Origin: Endozoicomonas sp965208385
GTDB taxonomy: Bacteria > Pseudomonadota > Gammaproteobacteria > Pseudomonadales > Endozoicomonadaceae
Reading direction: 5' to 3'
Length of the DNA: 64,000 nt
NCBI GenBank assembly: GCA_965208385.1
Contig: CBDBOO010000109.1
Location: 1-64,000, forward strand
Shown here: positions 9,864 to 18,788 of the stretch, piece by piece
Layout: the number at the start of each line of letters is the position of its first letter
Position numbering within the stretch: the stretch's first letter is position 1
Translations under genes and position numbers: made by a program
The notes under the pieces: model-generated
The model's input: only the letters and a program-made list of their open reading frames with translations
Databases searched by the model: none
What the model was told of the DNA's origin: nothing

Positions 9864-10844
9864 ATGACCACAGCCCGCAGAAACCTCATCGACCCAGCCA
9901 GTACGCCGTATTATCACTGCATGGCTCGTTGTGTTCGTCGTGCGTTTCTCTGTGGTAAAGATGAATTCTCTGGGAAGGACTATGAGCATCGTCGCCAGTG
10001 GGTGGTTGACCGGCTCAATGAGCTGGCAGCTGTTTTCGGCATTGAAATCTGCGCCTATGCAGTGATGTCGAATCATTATCATGTGGTGCTGCATATCAAT
10101 CGGGAACAGGGCGAACGATGGGATACCCGAGAAGTGTTGCAACGCTGGACACAGCTATTTTCAGGTCATCTACTGGTACAACGATTCCTTGCCAATGACT
10201 CGTTAGGAAAAGCAGAGTTGCAAAGGGTTGAAGAATTTGCAGAAGAATACCGAAGTCGTCTGTTGGATATCAGCTGGTTTATGCGTTGTCTGAACGAGCA
10301 TCTGGCAAGAGAAGCGAATAAAGAGGACGGCTGCAAAGGCCGCTTCTGGGAAGGCAGATATAAAAGTCAGGCTTTGCTGGATGAAGCGGCACTACTGACC
10401 TGTATGGCGTATGTTGACCTGAACCCCGTTAGGGCGAAGATGGCAAAAACACCGGAAACATCCGATTACACCTCAGTAAAAGAGCGTGCAGAACAAGCCC
10501 GTGGTGATGTTGCCAAAAAGCAACCGGAACAACTCAAGCCCTTACGTTCACAAGGGCAAAACCCCGATACAGCGATTCCTTTTATACTGGGCAGTTACCT
10601 TGAACTGGTAGACTGGACAGGTCGTATAGTCCGGCAGGATAAAAGAGGCAGTATTTCTGCTGGTATTCCACCGATCCTTGAGCGGTTGCGTATTGATCCC
10701 GATGAATGGCTGAAAACCATGTGCTGGAATAACCGTTTCCGTCGGGCAGTGGGTAAGCTGGCATCGTTGCAAGCCTATGCAGAACAGATCGGGAAGCAGT
10801 GGGTGCATGGAGTGAGCTGTAGTCAGAGTCTTTATCTGCAATAG
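9864..10844 (+). CDS. REP-associated tyrosine transposase (RAYT, Y1 family)
   Basis: This 326-aa member of the Transposase_17/Y1 family has the HUH motif in SNHYHVVLH (His71 and His73), the N-terminal signature RRNLIDPASTPYYHCMARC, and the conserved GRFWEGRYKSQAL and YVDLNPVRAK segments. These single-strand nucleases act on REP hairpins, as known for E. coli TnpA-REP. The gene appears intact. A remnant of a second RAYT lies at 18726-18788 on the other strand. The motif GGATGTCC or its complement recurs around both modules and could be the hairpin sequence it recognises. Confidence 0.88.
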   Translation: MTTARRNLIDPASTPYYHCMARCVRRAFLCGKDEFSGKDYEHRRQWVVDRLNELAAVFGIEICAYAVMSNHYHVVLHINREQGERWDTREVLQRWTQLFSGHLLVQRFLANDSLGKAELQRVEEFAEEYRSRLLDISWFMRCLNEHLAREANKEDGCKGRFWEGRYKSQALLDEAALLTCMAYVDLNPVRAKMAKTPETSDYTSVKERAEQARGDVAKKQPEQLKPLRSQGQNPDTAIPFILGSYLELVDWTGRIVRQDKRGSISAGIPPILERLRIDPDEWLKTMCWNNRFRRAVGKLASLQAYAEQIGKQWVHGVSCSQSLYLQ

Positions 10845-11108
10845 ACAGTTGCCATTTTAAAAAAAGCACCACACAATCGCACTCATAGACTTAATGAGCA
10901 GTGCCAACCTGTCCTGAATCTCTCCTTTTTACAAAACCAACCCATTATAGCCAGTGAGTGGTGATCCGTGATCGGATCAGTAAGCATTTAAGTCGGGGTG
11001 TCGGCAGATATTTAGCAGGCTTACTGTACGAATGTTCTCTTTAATTTGATCGCCGTAAAGGGTTGATTTACCAGCAATTTCTTGACAGTTTATCACCCCT
11101 CCGGCACA

Positions 11109-11141
11109 GATCCGTACGGGCACTACTAATGCATACGGCTC
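11109..11141 (-). ncRNA. group II intron domain V
   Basis: On the minus strand this reads GAGCCGTATG, then a loop region, then CCCGTACGGATC. It is the 33-34 nt catalytic hairpin with the AGCCGTATGC stem and complementary CCGTACGG arm characteristic of domain V. It sits directly downstream of the maturase ORF, as expected. Confidence 0.8.
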
Positions 11142-11151
11142 TTACGGAAAA

Positions 11152-12594
11152 TCAAACACACTGTCGCATACTTGGATATGGATGGAGTATTTTCGCGCTT
11201 GGAATAAACAGTTTGAAGACCTTCTGCATTTTCTTCCATGTTATGCGGTGTTTTTGACTGCGCTTTCTTAATGCCTTTACCCAAGCTCTGCAGACTTCTC
11301 TACGAAACTGGTTTAATGCTTTAAGATTGCCGGGAACTGCAAAATAATTATTGTGTCCCTGAACTACGCTTTTCAGCCATTTACCCTGTTCGAATACATC
11401 CCTGTGCCGGTTTTTCAGTAAAGTCTGTTTTATGTCTTTGATTTTTGCTCTCAGCTTCTTGGCTATCGTGAATCGTTTCAGCATGAATCCTCCGTCTGAA
11501 CGGCGCACTGAGCAGATGTGTGTAAAGCCCAGAAAATCGAAGGTATCGGGTTTCCCCTGTCTCCTCTCCTTTCTGTTACTGATTGCAAATCGACCAAACT
11601 CTACCAGCTTTGTTTTCTCACCGTTCAAACTCAGGCCAAACTTTCCTAACCGATCTTTCAGGGCTGCCATAAAGTGCAGCCCATCCGAACGGTATTGAAA
11701 ACCCAATACACTATCGTCCGCATAGCGGACAATATAACACTCCCCTCTGGCGTTTCTTTTCCGCCATTGGTGTGCCCATAAATCTAAAACATAATGGAGG
11801 TAAATATTCGCCAGTAATGGTGAAATAACTGCCCCCTGTGGTGTTCCGACCATTGTTTTAGAATACCGGCTGTCTTCTACTACTCCCGCTTTCAGCGTTT
11901 GCTTTATCAGCTGGAGTAGTCGTTTGTCTGCGATTCGGTGTTGTAAAAACTTCATCATCCAGTCGTGATCTATTTGATCAAAGAATTTTCTGATGTCTGC
12001 ATCCAGTATCCAGCTGACTTTCTTTTGGGTAATCGCCACATAGGCTACATTTAATGCCTGATGCTGGTTTCGATTGGGTCGAAACCCGTAGCTGAACCCA
12101 AGAAAGTCTGCTTCATAGATGGTTTCCAGCACCCACACTAACGCCTGCTGAACAATCTTGTCTTCCACCGAAGTGATTCCAACCGGACGACGATTGCCAT
12201 CCGGTTTGGGTAGCCAGATTCTCAGGACAGGTTTGGGTTTATACCCTTGTGTATGAATACGGTTGTGAAGCGCCGTGATTCGTTCCGACAAATGTTTGCC
12301 GTAACTTTTCCAGCTCTCCCCATCAACACCTCTGGCCGATGTCCGATTCAGACGGTTATACGCCTTTGTCAGCATGGCCACAGTGATATGGTGCAACAAA
12401 TTATTGAACCGCAGAGACCGGTTCCTTTTTGCTTTGGTATGTAGACGCATCAGCCCTGACGATCCTGCTTCTGCACTCTGTGTTGCAGTCAGATCCGGCG
12501 TGTTGCGCCATTCTTTGCCGTTAGACGACTTCGCTCCACCGACTCCGCTATGGTCTGGTTGTTTTACCTGCATATTGTTCGCCGGTTTCTTCAC
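11152..12594 (-). CDS. ltrA: group II intron reverse transcriptase/maturase
   Basis: This 480-aa intron-encoded protein has the RT domain with RGVDG (RT1), IRIWLPKPDG, the RT-3/4 segment GFSYGFRPNRN, the catalytic YADD in YIVRYADDSVLGF, and GTPQGAVISPLLANIYLHY. A maturase X domain follows (FAVPGNLKALNQFRREVCRAW). It ends without an HNH endonuclease domain, like several bacterial lineages that insert through DNA replication intermediates. No frameshift is visible, so it may be active. It lies inside domain IV of the intron at 11055-13009. Confidence 0.92.
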   Translation of the reverse strand: MKKPANNMQVKQPDHSGVGGAKSSNGKEWRNTPDLTATQSAEAGSSGLMRLHTKAKRNRSLRFNNLLHHITVAMLTKAYNRLNRTSARGVDGESWKSYGKHLSERITALHNRIHTQGYKPKPVLRIWLPKPDGNRRPVGITSVEDKIVQQALVWVLETIYEADFLGFSYGFRPNRNQHQALNVAYVAITQKKVSWILDADIRKFFDQIDHDWMMKFLQHRIADKRLLQLIKQTLKAGVVEDSRYSKTMVGTPQGAVISPLLANIYLHYVLDLWAHQWRKRNARGECYIVRYADDSVLGFQYRSDGLHFMAALKDRLGKFGLSLNGEKTKLVEFGRFAISNRKERRQGKPDTFDFLGFTHICSVRRSDGGFMLKRFTIAKKLRAKIKDIKQTLLKNRHRDVFEQGKWLKSVVQGHNNYFAVPGNLKALNQFRREVCRAWVKALRKRSQKHRITWKKMQKVFKLFIPSAKILHPYPSMRQCV

Positions 12595-13227
12595 TACTAT
12601 TCGTCTATCTGACTCCCTGCCCGCGTAGGTATTCAGCCTTTGTCGTTCTGACTTCGCTGAATCCGACCCGCTGTGAACACTCTCATTGAGATCAGCGAAT
12701 CACTGACAGGGTCTCCCGAGTTCCGCACAAAAGACATCAGTACATGCACCAGGTCTACTGACTCCGGAGAACCAACAGTAACACTTGCAATAGCGTGATT
12801 CTGTCGTATTGCCTTCCCCCTCAGCCAACAAGGTCGGCGTTCTCGATGATGGTTTCGGAGCTCAATACTGAGCCTGTACCTTCCCCTGTCAACGCTTAAC
12901 CATTGCCATTACTGACAACCGCCCATGACTCGGGGTTCCGGCGGATTGCTAGACCTTACCGGATGAAGGGCTTTCACCTTCAATCTCTTGCCGATTTATC
13001 TCGGCGCACTAGCTGTCCTCATTTTCACTGTTCCCTTGTAGCGGGTTATTGGCAATTCTGGGGCGATTCCGTGAGCGTATGGGCGGCGGGATTGTGACCG
13101 GAAACGGGCTGATCCTATCCGTACGAGTGTGCTCCTCAATTTATGGATGTCCTGCTCCTCTGTGTCTGAATATCTGGGCTGTCTATACTGTGCAGGCTGT
13201 TGACCTGAAGGTTTGTGTGTCTGCATT

Positions 13228-14940
13228 ATGATCCGCCCTGTTTTATATATACTGGCTTTGCTGGCTGAGTTAACCCTATCGCTGGCCTGCGCTCAGGACT
13301 CTGTTGCGCTGCATGGGCAACAGCCCGTCATTTATGGCGAAATCAACGGCATGAAGGTGATGGTTCAGGGCGATGCTGTGGCGTTTATGGCATCCAGACA
13401 CTATGCGATGAAACTGGATAAAGAAGCCTGTGCCCGTGATTTGCACTGCACCCTACAGAAAAACAGAACAGAAGCGGTGGTGCTGAATCCAGAGAACATC
13501 TGGATATTTGATACCCCACCGAAACAACTCCCTGACAATGTGATTGTCGCAGAGCCGTTGTACCCGGTGTCTACAGAAGCGGACAGGCTTTTCAGTACAG
13601 CCCTAAAACCAACGCCCACCTATATTCTGCTGGAATTCCCCCAGCCAACAGCCACATTACATACCGGCAATGAAGTGGTTGATAAAACACCGGGTATTTT
13701 GCTAGTCAGTAGTCCGGTGATGACGTGGCTGGCGGAAACAGTCACTGCTGTCAGTCATTCAAGGCAGGCTATGGATTCTGAAGAATCATTGTCGTCTATT
13801 ATTAAGCCGACGCCGACACAAAGAGTGATGTTGACGACGATTACGGAAGAAGAGGATGAGCTGTTAAGAAAGTTGACGTCTACCTCAACGATACCCATGC
13901 CAACTCCGACACCAACACAGGTTGAAAACAGATTGTGGGTTGATGGTTCGATTCGGCTGGAAATAGAAACAGATATTTTTACGCTAAAGCCGAGTCCCAG
14001 TGAGGTATATGCTAGCAGCAGTGAATCAGAATGTTCGTATACGTTCACCAAGAAACAGGCTCCAACATCGTCTGGGGAGGCGGGCTCCCTGAGTGGGGAA
14101 ACAACGTCGGCTGCATCAGCAGAAGCATCGGCTACGCCAGCACCAACACACTCACCTAACACTGATTACGCAAAGCCTGATCAGGGGATGAATACCCATA
14201 ACCCAAAAAGGGCCAATTCAGCGCTTGCGGATTTTGAAAGTGAGCAGCCCGCAAAGAAAAAACAGAAAATGAATGATGAGGCTTTTCCTGAATTTGAACA
14301 CCTCAAAGATCACAAACGATTTAAAGATCGTAAGCCTCTCGAAGTCGATCCGAAAAAATGGCAGGATTTTCTTAGAACAAAAATAAAACCGCTTAAAGAT
14401 GATAAAACACAAGGCGCACCAGGCAAAGATACCTACCATGGCTTTGAACGTATAGTTGGCTTTAAATGTATAGAAGGCACTGAAGAATGTACAAAGGGCA
14501 CTCGGTGCAGGAATGGCTGGTTAGGTAAAGGTTGCCAGTATGCCGTTGTTAAAGAATGCCCTCCTATTGCCAAGTATCCGGAGGAAACGGTCAGAGAATT
14601 TGAGCAATGGGAAGAAAAGGTAAAGGCATGGTGTAGCCCTTTGGATGATATGAATATTGACGATGAAGGCATTGAGGAGGCACTCAGAACAAGAAATCCC
14701 TATGAACGAACTCTCTGCGAAATGTACCGCCTTCCCTGTCCAGAGTGCGGTTTTTTGATGGTGCCGCACGAAGATGACAGTAAACAGCCTCTCATTCCCC
14801 CTTGTTATTGGGGGCATGAAGAGATTACAGGACTAAGCTGCACTGCTTGTTTCCCGGATAAATGTGTTCAGTACCCTTTGCCGGAATGCCCTTTCAGAAA
14901 GCCGCCGCCAAGAACCCTGTACGACCGCTATGCGCAGTAA
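13228..14940 (+). CDS. exported modular protein, second copy with a different Cys-rich C-terminus
   Basis: About 570 aa from the ATG at 13228; an earlier in-frame start at 13213 adds five residues before the signal sequence. The signal peptide has core LYILALLAELTLSLA, likely cut at ACA-Q. Residues to about 270 are nearly identical to the protein at 3420, including YGEINGMKVM, LPDNVIVAEPLYPV and the PTPT linkers. Beyond about residue 275 the two proteins are unrelated. Here the tail begins Ser/Ala-rich, contains a basic cluster (about residues 326-348, including AKKKQK) that resembles a nuclear localisation signal, and ends with more than 15 Cys in CPECG and SCTACFPDKC patterns that suggest metal binding or disulfides. 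It precedes the toxin-like gene at 15115 by 174 bp. Function unknown. Confidence 0.75.
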   Translation: MIRPVLYILALLAELTLSLACAQDSVALHGQQPVIYGEINGMKVMVQGDAVAFMASRHYAMKLDKEACARDLHCTLQKNRTEAVVLNPENIWIFDTPPKQLPDNVIVAEPLYPVSTEADRLFSTALKPTPTYILLEFPQPTATLHTGNEVVDKTPGILLVSSPVMTWLAETVTAVSHSRQAMDSEESLSSIIKPTPTQRVMLTTITEEEDELLRKLTSTSTIPMPTPTPTQVENRLWVDGSIRLEIETDIFTLKPSPSEVYASSSESECSYTFTKKQAPTSSGEAGSLSGETTSAASAEASATPAPTHSPNTDYAKPDQGMNTHNPKRANSALADFESEQPAKKKQKMNDEAFPEFEHLKDHKRFKDRKPLEVDPKKWQDFLRTKIKPLKDDKTQGAPGKDTYHGFERIVGFKCIEGTEECTKGTRCRNGWLGKGCQYAVVKECPPIAKYPEETVREFEQWEEKVKAWCSPLDDMNIDDEGIEEALRTRNPYERTLCEMYRLPCPECGFLMVPHEDDSKQPLIPPCYWGHEEITGLSCTACFPDKCVQYPLPECPFRKPPPRTLYDRYAQ

Positions 14941-15114
14941 CTAATTTCAAGCGTCGCCTGTCTAAGTGACTGGACAATATGAAAGCCGTTGGAACCAAAC
15001 AGGCAGGAACATAGGCATGGAAAATTCGGTCGAACGAACCTATCCTGTTTCCAATTCAAGTCATTTTTCCTTCTTATTATTCCACGCCTTTTTTCTAGTT
15101 TACGGTTGATTATT

Positions 15115-17244
15115 ATGCCCCTTTCACCCACCCCAGAGCCACCACCTGCTTCCTCTCAACCTGCAGGTACAAAACGAACTGCCCCGGAGCGTGAGAATTC
15201 AGGGTCACTTCCTGATGCAAAGAGATTCAAGTTTGATCCTTCTGTTTCAGCGCCTGCAGGAGAGCCGGGGACAGGTATACCGGATACGTTTCACTTTGCC
15301 ATCAGTGGCGAACTGACACCTTCCCGAGTGGAAAATATCAGGGCATGGGTGTATACCAACCGTCCAGAAAAGGTGATGATCTGGTACGACAAGGGTGCCA
15401 GTTTGCTCAGTCGCCTGAACCGTAAAATTGTAGAAAAGGCATTCCTTCTGTCCAAAGGGAAAACTCTGTCCGTCGGTAGCACCACGCTTCGTGACCGTAC
15501 GGCTTTTTATAACGCATTAAGAGTACAGAGAAAGAGAGTAGTAGAGAGAATACCGGATCTGTCAGCGAGTGGTAACAATCTATCAAGAGAATTAAGTCAA
15601 TATTTGGTTAGAAGGCTAGGCGACAATCCAGAAGAAATTGATGTTTATCTAAGCCGTCAGCAAAGACTTTTAAATGAACTGGAAAGCCTGGTGGGAGCCA
15701 TACCAGGCACAGATGTTACTATTTGTGCGCCAGACCAGTTAAGAGACAGAGCCAATCTTGAGTCTATCAAGCGTACTGAATTCGAACTCGGCAACCTTCA
15801 GCAGGCCAATGATTTTATCACCGTTACCGCACTGGAGCAGGAAGGTGGCTTTGGTATTGACAGTCGGCAGGCTCCGGCACTGAAAGACGATACCTTATTT
15901 GCCAATAGCAACGCTCTGGCAAATCAGCTTGAGCTGAATGAGCAGCAGAAGAAAGCATTCAGGTATTTCAAAACGCAAGAAGCCCTGAAGAGCGACCCTA
16001 ATGTACGTGTGGATGCCCAAGACTATACACGACCACTGTACGGTGAACTGCTGCCACCAGAGCTGGAAAGTCAAGTTATAGTCGATGTAACCGCAGCGGG
16101 ATCTTCACCTTTAACAGAGAAATTTCACTCACTGGACAGAAGCTCCCTTGCCAACCATGAGAATGCATTGATATTACCGAGTGCAGAACTTGCCTTGTCA
16201 GAGCGCCCGGTTCAGATACTTGCAGGTACAAAAAAGGCTCAGGCACTGACGGTTTTAAAAGAAGACATGAAAAGAGGGCTAGGATGGAGCCGCAACTATA
16301 TCAAAAAGATCATTGACGAAAGTGGCTTAGTTGGAGATTTGCTTGCAAGGGAAGTCGGTAAATTTGAAAGCGGTCTTGAAGCGGATTTCAGGGGACGACA
16401 CCCACAGGCAACGGATGCCGAGGTAGACGACTACCTTCGAGTGGTCGAAGGAGAATACAGCGCCACCTACCTTGACCTTGACCGCCGTGGCGTGCTGACC
16501 GGCCCTGTGTCATGGAACAGACGGAAAACAGGCACCGCCGCAGAGTTGAACAGTGCATCAAACCCTTATACCACAGCCATGGATCAGGAGGGCACAGGCG
16601 GCTTTAACCCTTTTGTTTATGAAGACCTTAAAAGCCATGACCGGCAGGTCATCATCACAGTGCCCAACAAGGAGAGCCTTCCTAAAGAACCTGGGGCGCA
16701 CCCTGAGCGTTTTGATCCTTCCCTGCTGGAGTCTGATGGTTTTCGCTTTGATAAGCACCCGCAAAGCAGCTACTGGGTGAGGGTGGATGAAAGTCGCCCT
16801 GATGCAGAGGGCATCGGTGCACTGGTTTATGTTGATGGTGACGAATTTGTTCCGGGAGCAAACTCCAAAGCAGTGGTTTCCGGGCATGGAGGCGGACGGC
16901 AGAGCAATGATCAGGCAAACACTGATTTAGGGGGTTATAGTCCAAAAGAATTAGCAAGGGTTGTTTTTAAAGCACTGGGGGAAAGAGCAACTAAAATCGG
17001 CAGTATTGTTTTTAAAGGCTGTCGGCTGGCTTGCCTGCCGAGCGTTGTTGAAGGTCAGAATATTCTGGCTGATGATGCCTTTGCAGTCGAATTCTATCGG
17101 GAAATTAAAAGACTGAATATTGATGCCGGGAAGGTGGTTGTCAGTAGTGCCAGCGTTGTGACAGACCCGGCTGGAATTAATGCATATCAGGTGATCGATG
17201 AGGTGAGTGGTAGTGTAAGGCTTGTTAAATATCAATGGCGCTAA
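15115..17244 (+). CDS. TcdA/TcdB-like protein, second copy: GT44-like domain plus CPD, 3' end cut by IS4
   Basis: About 709 aa from the ATG at 15115, chosen because MPLSPTPEPPP parallels MPTPVPT of the copy at 5821. The N-terminus has basic clusters (KR at 20-21; AKRFKF at 35-40) that could act as a nuclear signal. Residues about 60-270 follow the clostridial toxin glucosyltransferase: DTFHFAISGEL, a helix, VMIWYDKGASLL (W90-Y91-D92), then LQQANDFITVTALEQEGGFG followed by IDSR. The first Asp of the DXD is kept (D249) and the second is Arg. The CPD at about 530-709 has VVSGHGGG (His591), the LGGYSPKELARVVFKAL helix, IVFKGCRLA (Cys636) and a VVVSSASVV strand. The last codons QWR-stop come from the IS4 end at 17233, so the native C-terminus is lost. 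A toxin role is inferred from architecture. Confidence 0.7.
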   Translation: MPLSPTPEPPPASSQPAGTKRTAPERENSGSLPDAKRFKFDPSVSAPAGEPGTGIPDTFHFAISGELTPSRVENIRAWVYTNRPEKVMIWYDKGASLLSRLNRKIVEKAFLLSKGKTLSVGSTTLRDRTAFYNALRVQRKRVVERIPDLSASGNNLSRELSQYLVRRLGDNPEEIDVYLSRQQRLLNELESLVGAIPGTDVTICAPDQLRDRANLESIKRTEFELGNLQQANDFITVTALEQEGGFGIDSRQAPALKDDTLFANSNALANQLELNEQQKKAFRYFKTQEALKSDPNVRVDAQDYTRPLYGELLPPELESQVIVDVTAAGSSPLTEKFHSLDRSSLANHENALILPSAELALSERPVQILAGTKKAQALTVLKEDMKRGLGWSRNYIKKIIDESGLVGDLLAREVGKFESGLEADFRGRHPQATDAEVDDYLRVVEGEYSATYLDLDRRGVLTGPVSWNRRKTGTAAELNSASNPYTTAMDQEGTGGFNPFVYEDLKSHDRQVIITVPNKESLPKEPGAHPERFDPSLLESDGFRFDKHPQSSYWVRVDESRPDAEGIGALVYVDGDEFVPGANSKAVVSGHGGGRQSNDQANTDLGGYSPKELARVVFKALGERATKIGSIVFKGCRLACLPSVVEGQNILADDAFAVEFYREIKRLNIDAGKVVVSSASVVTDPAGINAYQVIDEVSGSVRLVKYQWR

Positions 17245-17334
17245 CTTAAGACGCTAACGCCTCATTTACAAGGCTTGCCCGAGAAGTAAAACAGCTGTAA
17301 AAAGCTGTCAGATTCATTTCCCCCCGAGCAAGCC

Positions 17335-17841
17335 ATGTCTAAGCATAGCCAAGAAATGATCGTAGCTGCTGATGAACTTCTTCGTCAGTTTGCACAAACA
17401 GCAGAGGATGACCTCTCTGCCATTCTTACTACGCAAGACCTGGATGAATTTCAGAAAAAAATCACCAAAAGAAAGCGCAAATATCCAGCGTGCAAAACCC
17501 TTTCGCTCTTCATGAAGCAAGTGACCAGCGAAACAAAATCCTGTCGCAGTGCTTTGATTGACGATGCCAGAGATCAGATAGCCCTTGGCAAAAAGAAAAA
17601 TGAAACGACAACAGGCCCCTACTGCCAAGCTCGGCAAAGGCTCTTGGAAGATGCTATAAAATCACTCCTTCATCGCTCAGGCAGCAACCTTGATAAGGCG
17701 ACTCACAACGCTTACTTGTGGCATGACAGGCGTGTAGTTCTGGCAGATGGCTCAAAGATATCCATGCCAGATACCGAAGAAAATCAGGCTGAGTACCCTC
17801 AACCCAAATCACAAAAAAAAAGCTGGGCTTTCCTCAATTAA
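17335..17841 (+). CDS. IS4-family transposase, N-terminal frame
   Basis: 168 residues starting MSKHSQEMIVAADELL, containing the first catalytic Asp region (VVLADGSKISMPDT) of the IS4 DDE core. The frame ends just after an A9 run at 17812-17820. Reading one base back across that run continues as KLGFPQLRIMVLIALGSG, which joins the C-terminal frame at 17847. The copy at 40663-41169 has the same two-frame layout. Either slippage at the A9 run makes the full transposase, or both copies inherited one inactivating change. Confidence 0.8.
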   Translation: MSKHSQEMIVAADELLRQFAQTAEDDLSAILTTQDLDEFQKKITKRKRKYPACKTLSLFMKQVTSETKSCRSALIDDARDQIALGKKKNETTTGPYCQARQRLLEDAIKSLLHRSGSNLDKATHNAYLWHDRRVVLADGSKISMPDTEENQAEYPQPKSQKKSWAFLN

Positions 17842-17846
17842 GAATT

Positions 17847-18701
17847 ATGGTTCTGATTGCGCTGGGCAGTGGTGCTCTGCTGGACTCTGCGGTAGCAGCC
17901 TGTAAAGGGAAAGGAACGGGTGAGCAGGCATTATTGAGACAGATGCTCTCAAGTCTTGATGCAGGCGATATATTGTTGGCTGACGCGAACTTTGAAAACT
18001 ACTTTCTCCTTGTGCAGTTGCTTGAAGCAGGCATTGATGCTGTGTTCGAAAAGAACGGCTCCCGCAACATCGATTTTCGGCAGTGTCAGGAAAAGCTGGG
18101 CAAACGGGATGGTTTATTTCGACTGGAACGACCAAGGCGCCCGAACTGGATGACCCAGGAGCTTTACGATCAAATGCCAGAGGAGTTAGTCATCAGAGCG
18201 GTTGGAAACAAGAAACGAATTATCATCACTACCCTGACAGATGCACAAACTTATCCCAAAAAAGAGATTATTAAGCTCTATGTGGAGCGCTGGCATGTAG
18301 AGCTTGATTTCAGATCCATTAAAACCATGATGAAAATGGATATTCTGCGCTGTGAAAGTCCTGCCATGGTACGTAAGGAGATCGACGTCCACTTGCTGGT
18401 ATACAACATGATACGGGCTTTAATGGCAAAAGCGGCAGAAGAAATTGGACATACTCCCAGAGAGGTGAGCTTCAAAGCTGCCTATGACACGTTGAAGAGT
18501 TTTCACATTTTGCTGTTGCAGGCGGCGGAAGGGATTATTGATAACTTGCTGAATCACATGGCTGATATTATTGGCGAGCATAGAGTGGGCAATCGTCCTG
18601 GACGTCGAGAGGCGAGGGCAAACAAGAGGCGGCCTAAACCGACACGCAGGCTACAACATACAAGGAAACAAGCCCGCAGGCTCAAGGAGTATCAGAAGTG
18701 A
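17847..18701 (+). CDS. IS4-family transposase, C-terminal catalytic frame
   Basis: 284 residues with the second Asp region (GDILLADANFENYFLL) and the IS4 Y-2-R-3-E-6-K signature in YVERWHVELDFRSIK. The tail is basic, ending in RRLQHTRKQARRLKEYQK. On its own it lacks the first catalytic Asp carried by the preceding frame. The real frame opens upstream of the stated ATG at the A9 run near 17812. Confidence 0.85.
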   Translation: MVLIALGSGALLDSAVAACKGKGTGEQALLRQMLSSLDAGDILLADANFENYFLLVQLLEAGIDAVFEKNGSRNIDFRQCQEKLGKRDGLFRLERPRRPNWMTQELYDQMPEELVIRAVGNKKRIIITTLTDAQTYPKKEIIKLYVERWHVELDFRSIKTMMKMDILRCESPAMVRKEIDVHLLVYNMIRALMAKAAEEIGHTPREVSFKAAYDTLKSFHILLLQAAEGIIDNLLNHMADIIGEHRVGNRPGRREARANKRRPKPTRRLQHTRKQARRLKEYQK

Positions 18702-18725
18702 TCTGTGCTTAAGTTAGCGCCATTG

Positions 18726-18788
18726 GGCTATACAGTGATAGTAAGGCGTACTGGCACGATCAATCAGACTTCTACGGGCACGGGTCAT
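18726..18788 (-). pseudogene. RAYT gene remnant (first ~21 codons)
   Basis: On the minus strand from the ATG at 18788 the frame reads MTRARRSLIDRASTPYYHCI. That matches the start of the intact RAYT at 9864 and stops where the IS4 end begins. The rest of the gene is gone. Upstream, on the same strand, lies a GGGACATCC motif similar to that preceding the intact RAYT. Confidence 0.75.

Larger units (their letters stand above)
11055..13009 (-). mobile_element. group II intron, apparently complete
   Basis: On the minus strand the intron begins GTGCGCCGAGATAAATCGGC at 13009, a good group II 5' start. It carries roughly 415 nt of structured RNA before the maturase ORF and ends with domain V (11109-11141) and a domain VI helix. 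Domain VI pairs GGGTGAT with ATCAACCC across about 11060-11100. The 3' end is placed near 11055 by the terminal TTAC and is good to a few bases. The intron lies between the RAYT gene and the second exported-protein gene. Confidence 0.8.
17233..18725 (+). mobile_element. IS4-family insertion sequence, copy 1 (1493 bp)
   Basis: The terminal inverted repeat CAATGGCGCTAACTTAAG occurs at 17233-17250 and its complement at 18708-18725. The element carries a transposase in two frames and is repeated, less its first 77 bp, at 39779-41194. The left flank is the toxin-like gene and the right flank is a broken RAYT gene on the opposite strand. The flanks show no common target duplication, so recombination between IS copies or a deletion probably joined them. 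Confidence 0.85.

Noticed and set aside
11063..11257. 64-aa frame over intron domains V and VI
   Set aside because: It overlaps structured intron RNA and the maturase 3' end and has no protein features.
12996..13226. 76-aa minus-strand frame at the intron 5' junction
   Set aside because: Considered as the exon interrupted by the intron, but it is compositionally odd (Gln/Arg/Pro-rich) and no continuation was found past the 3' splice site.
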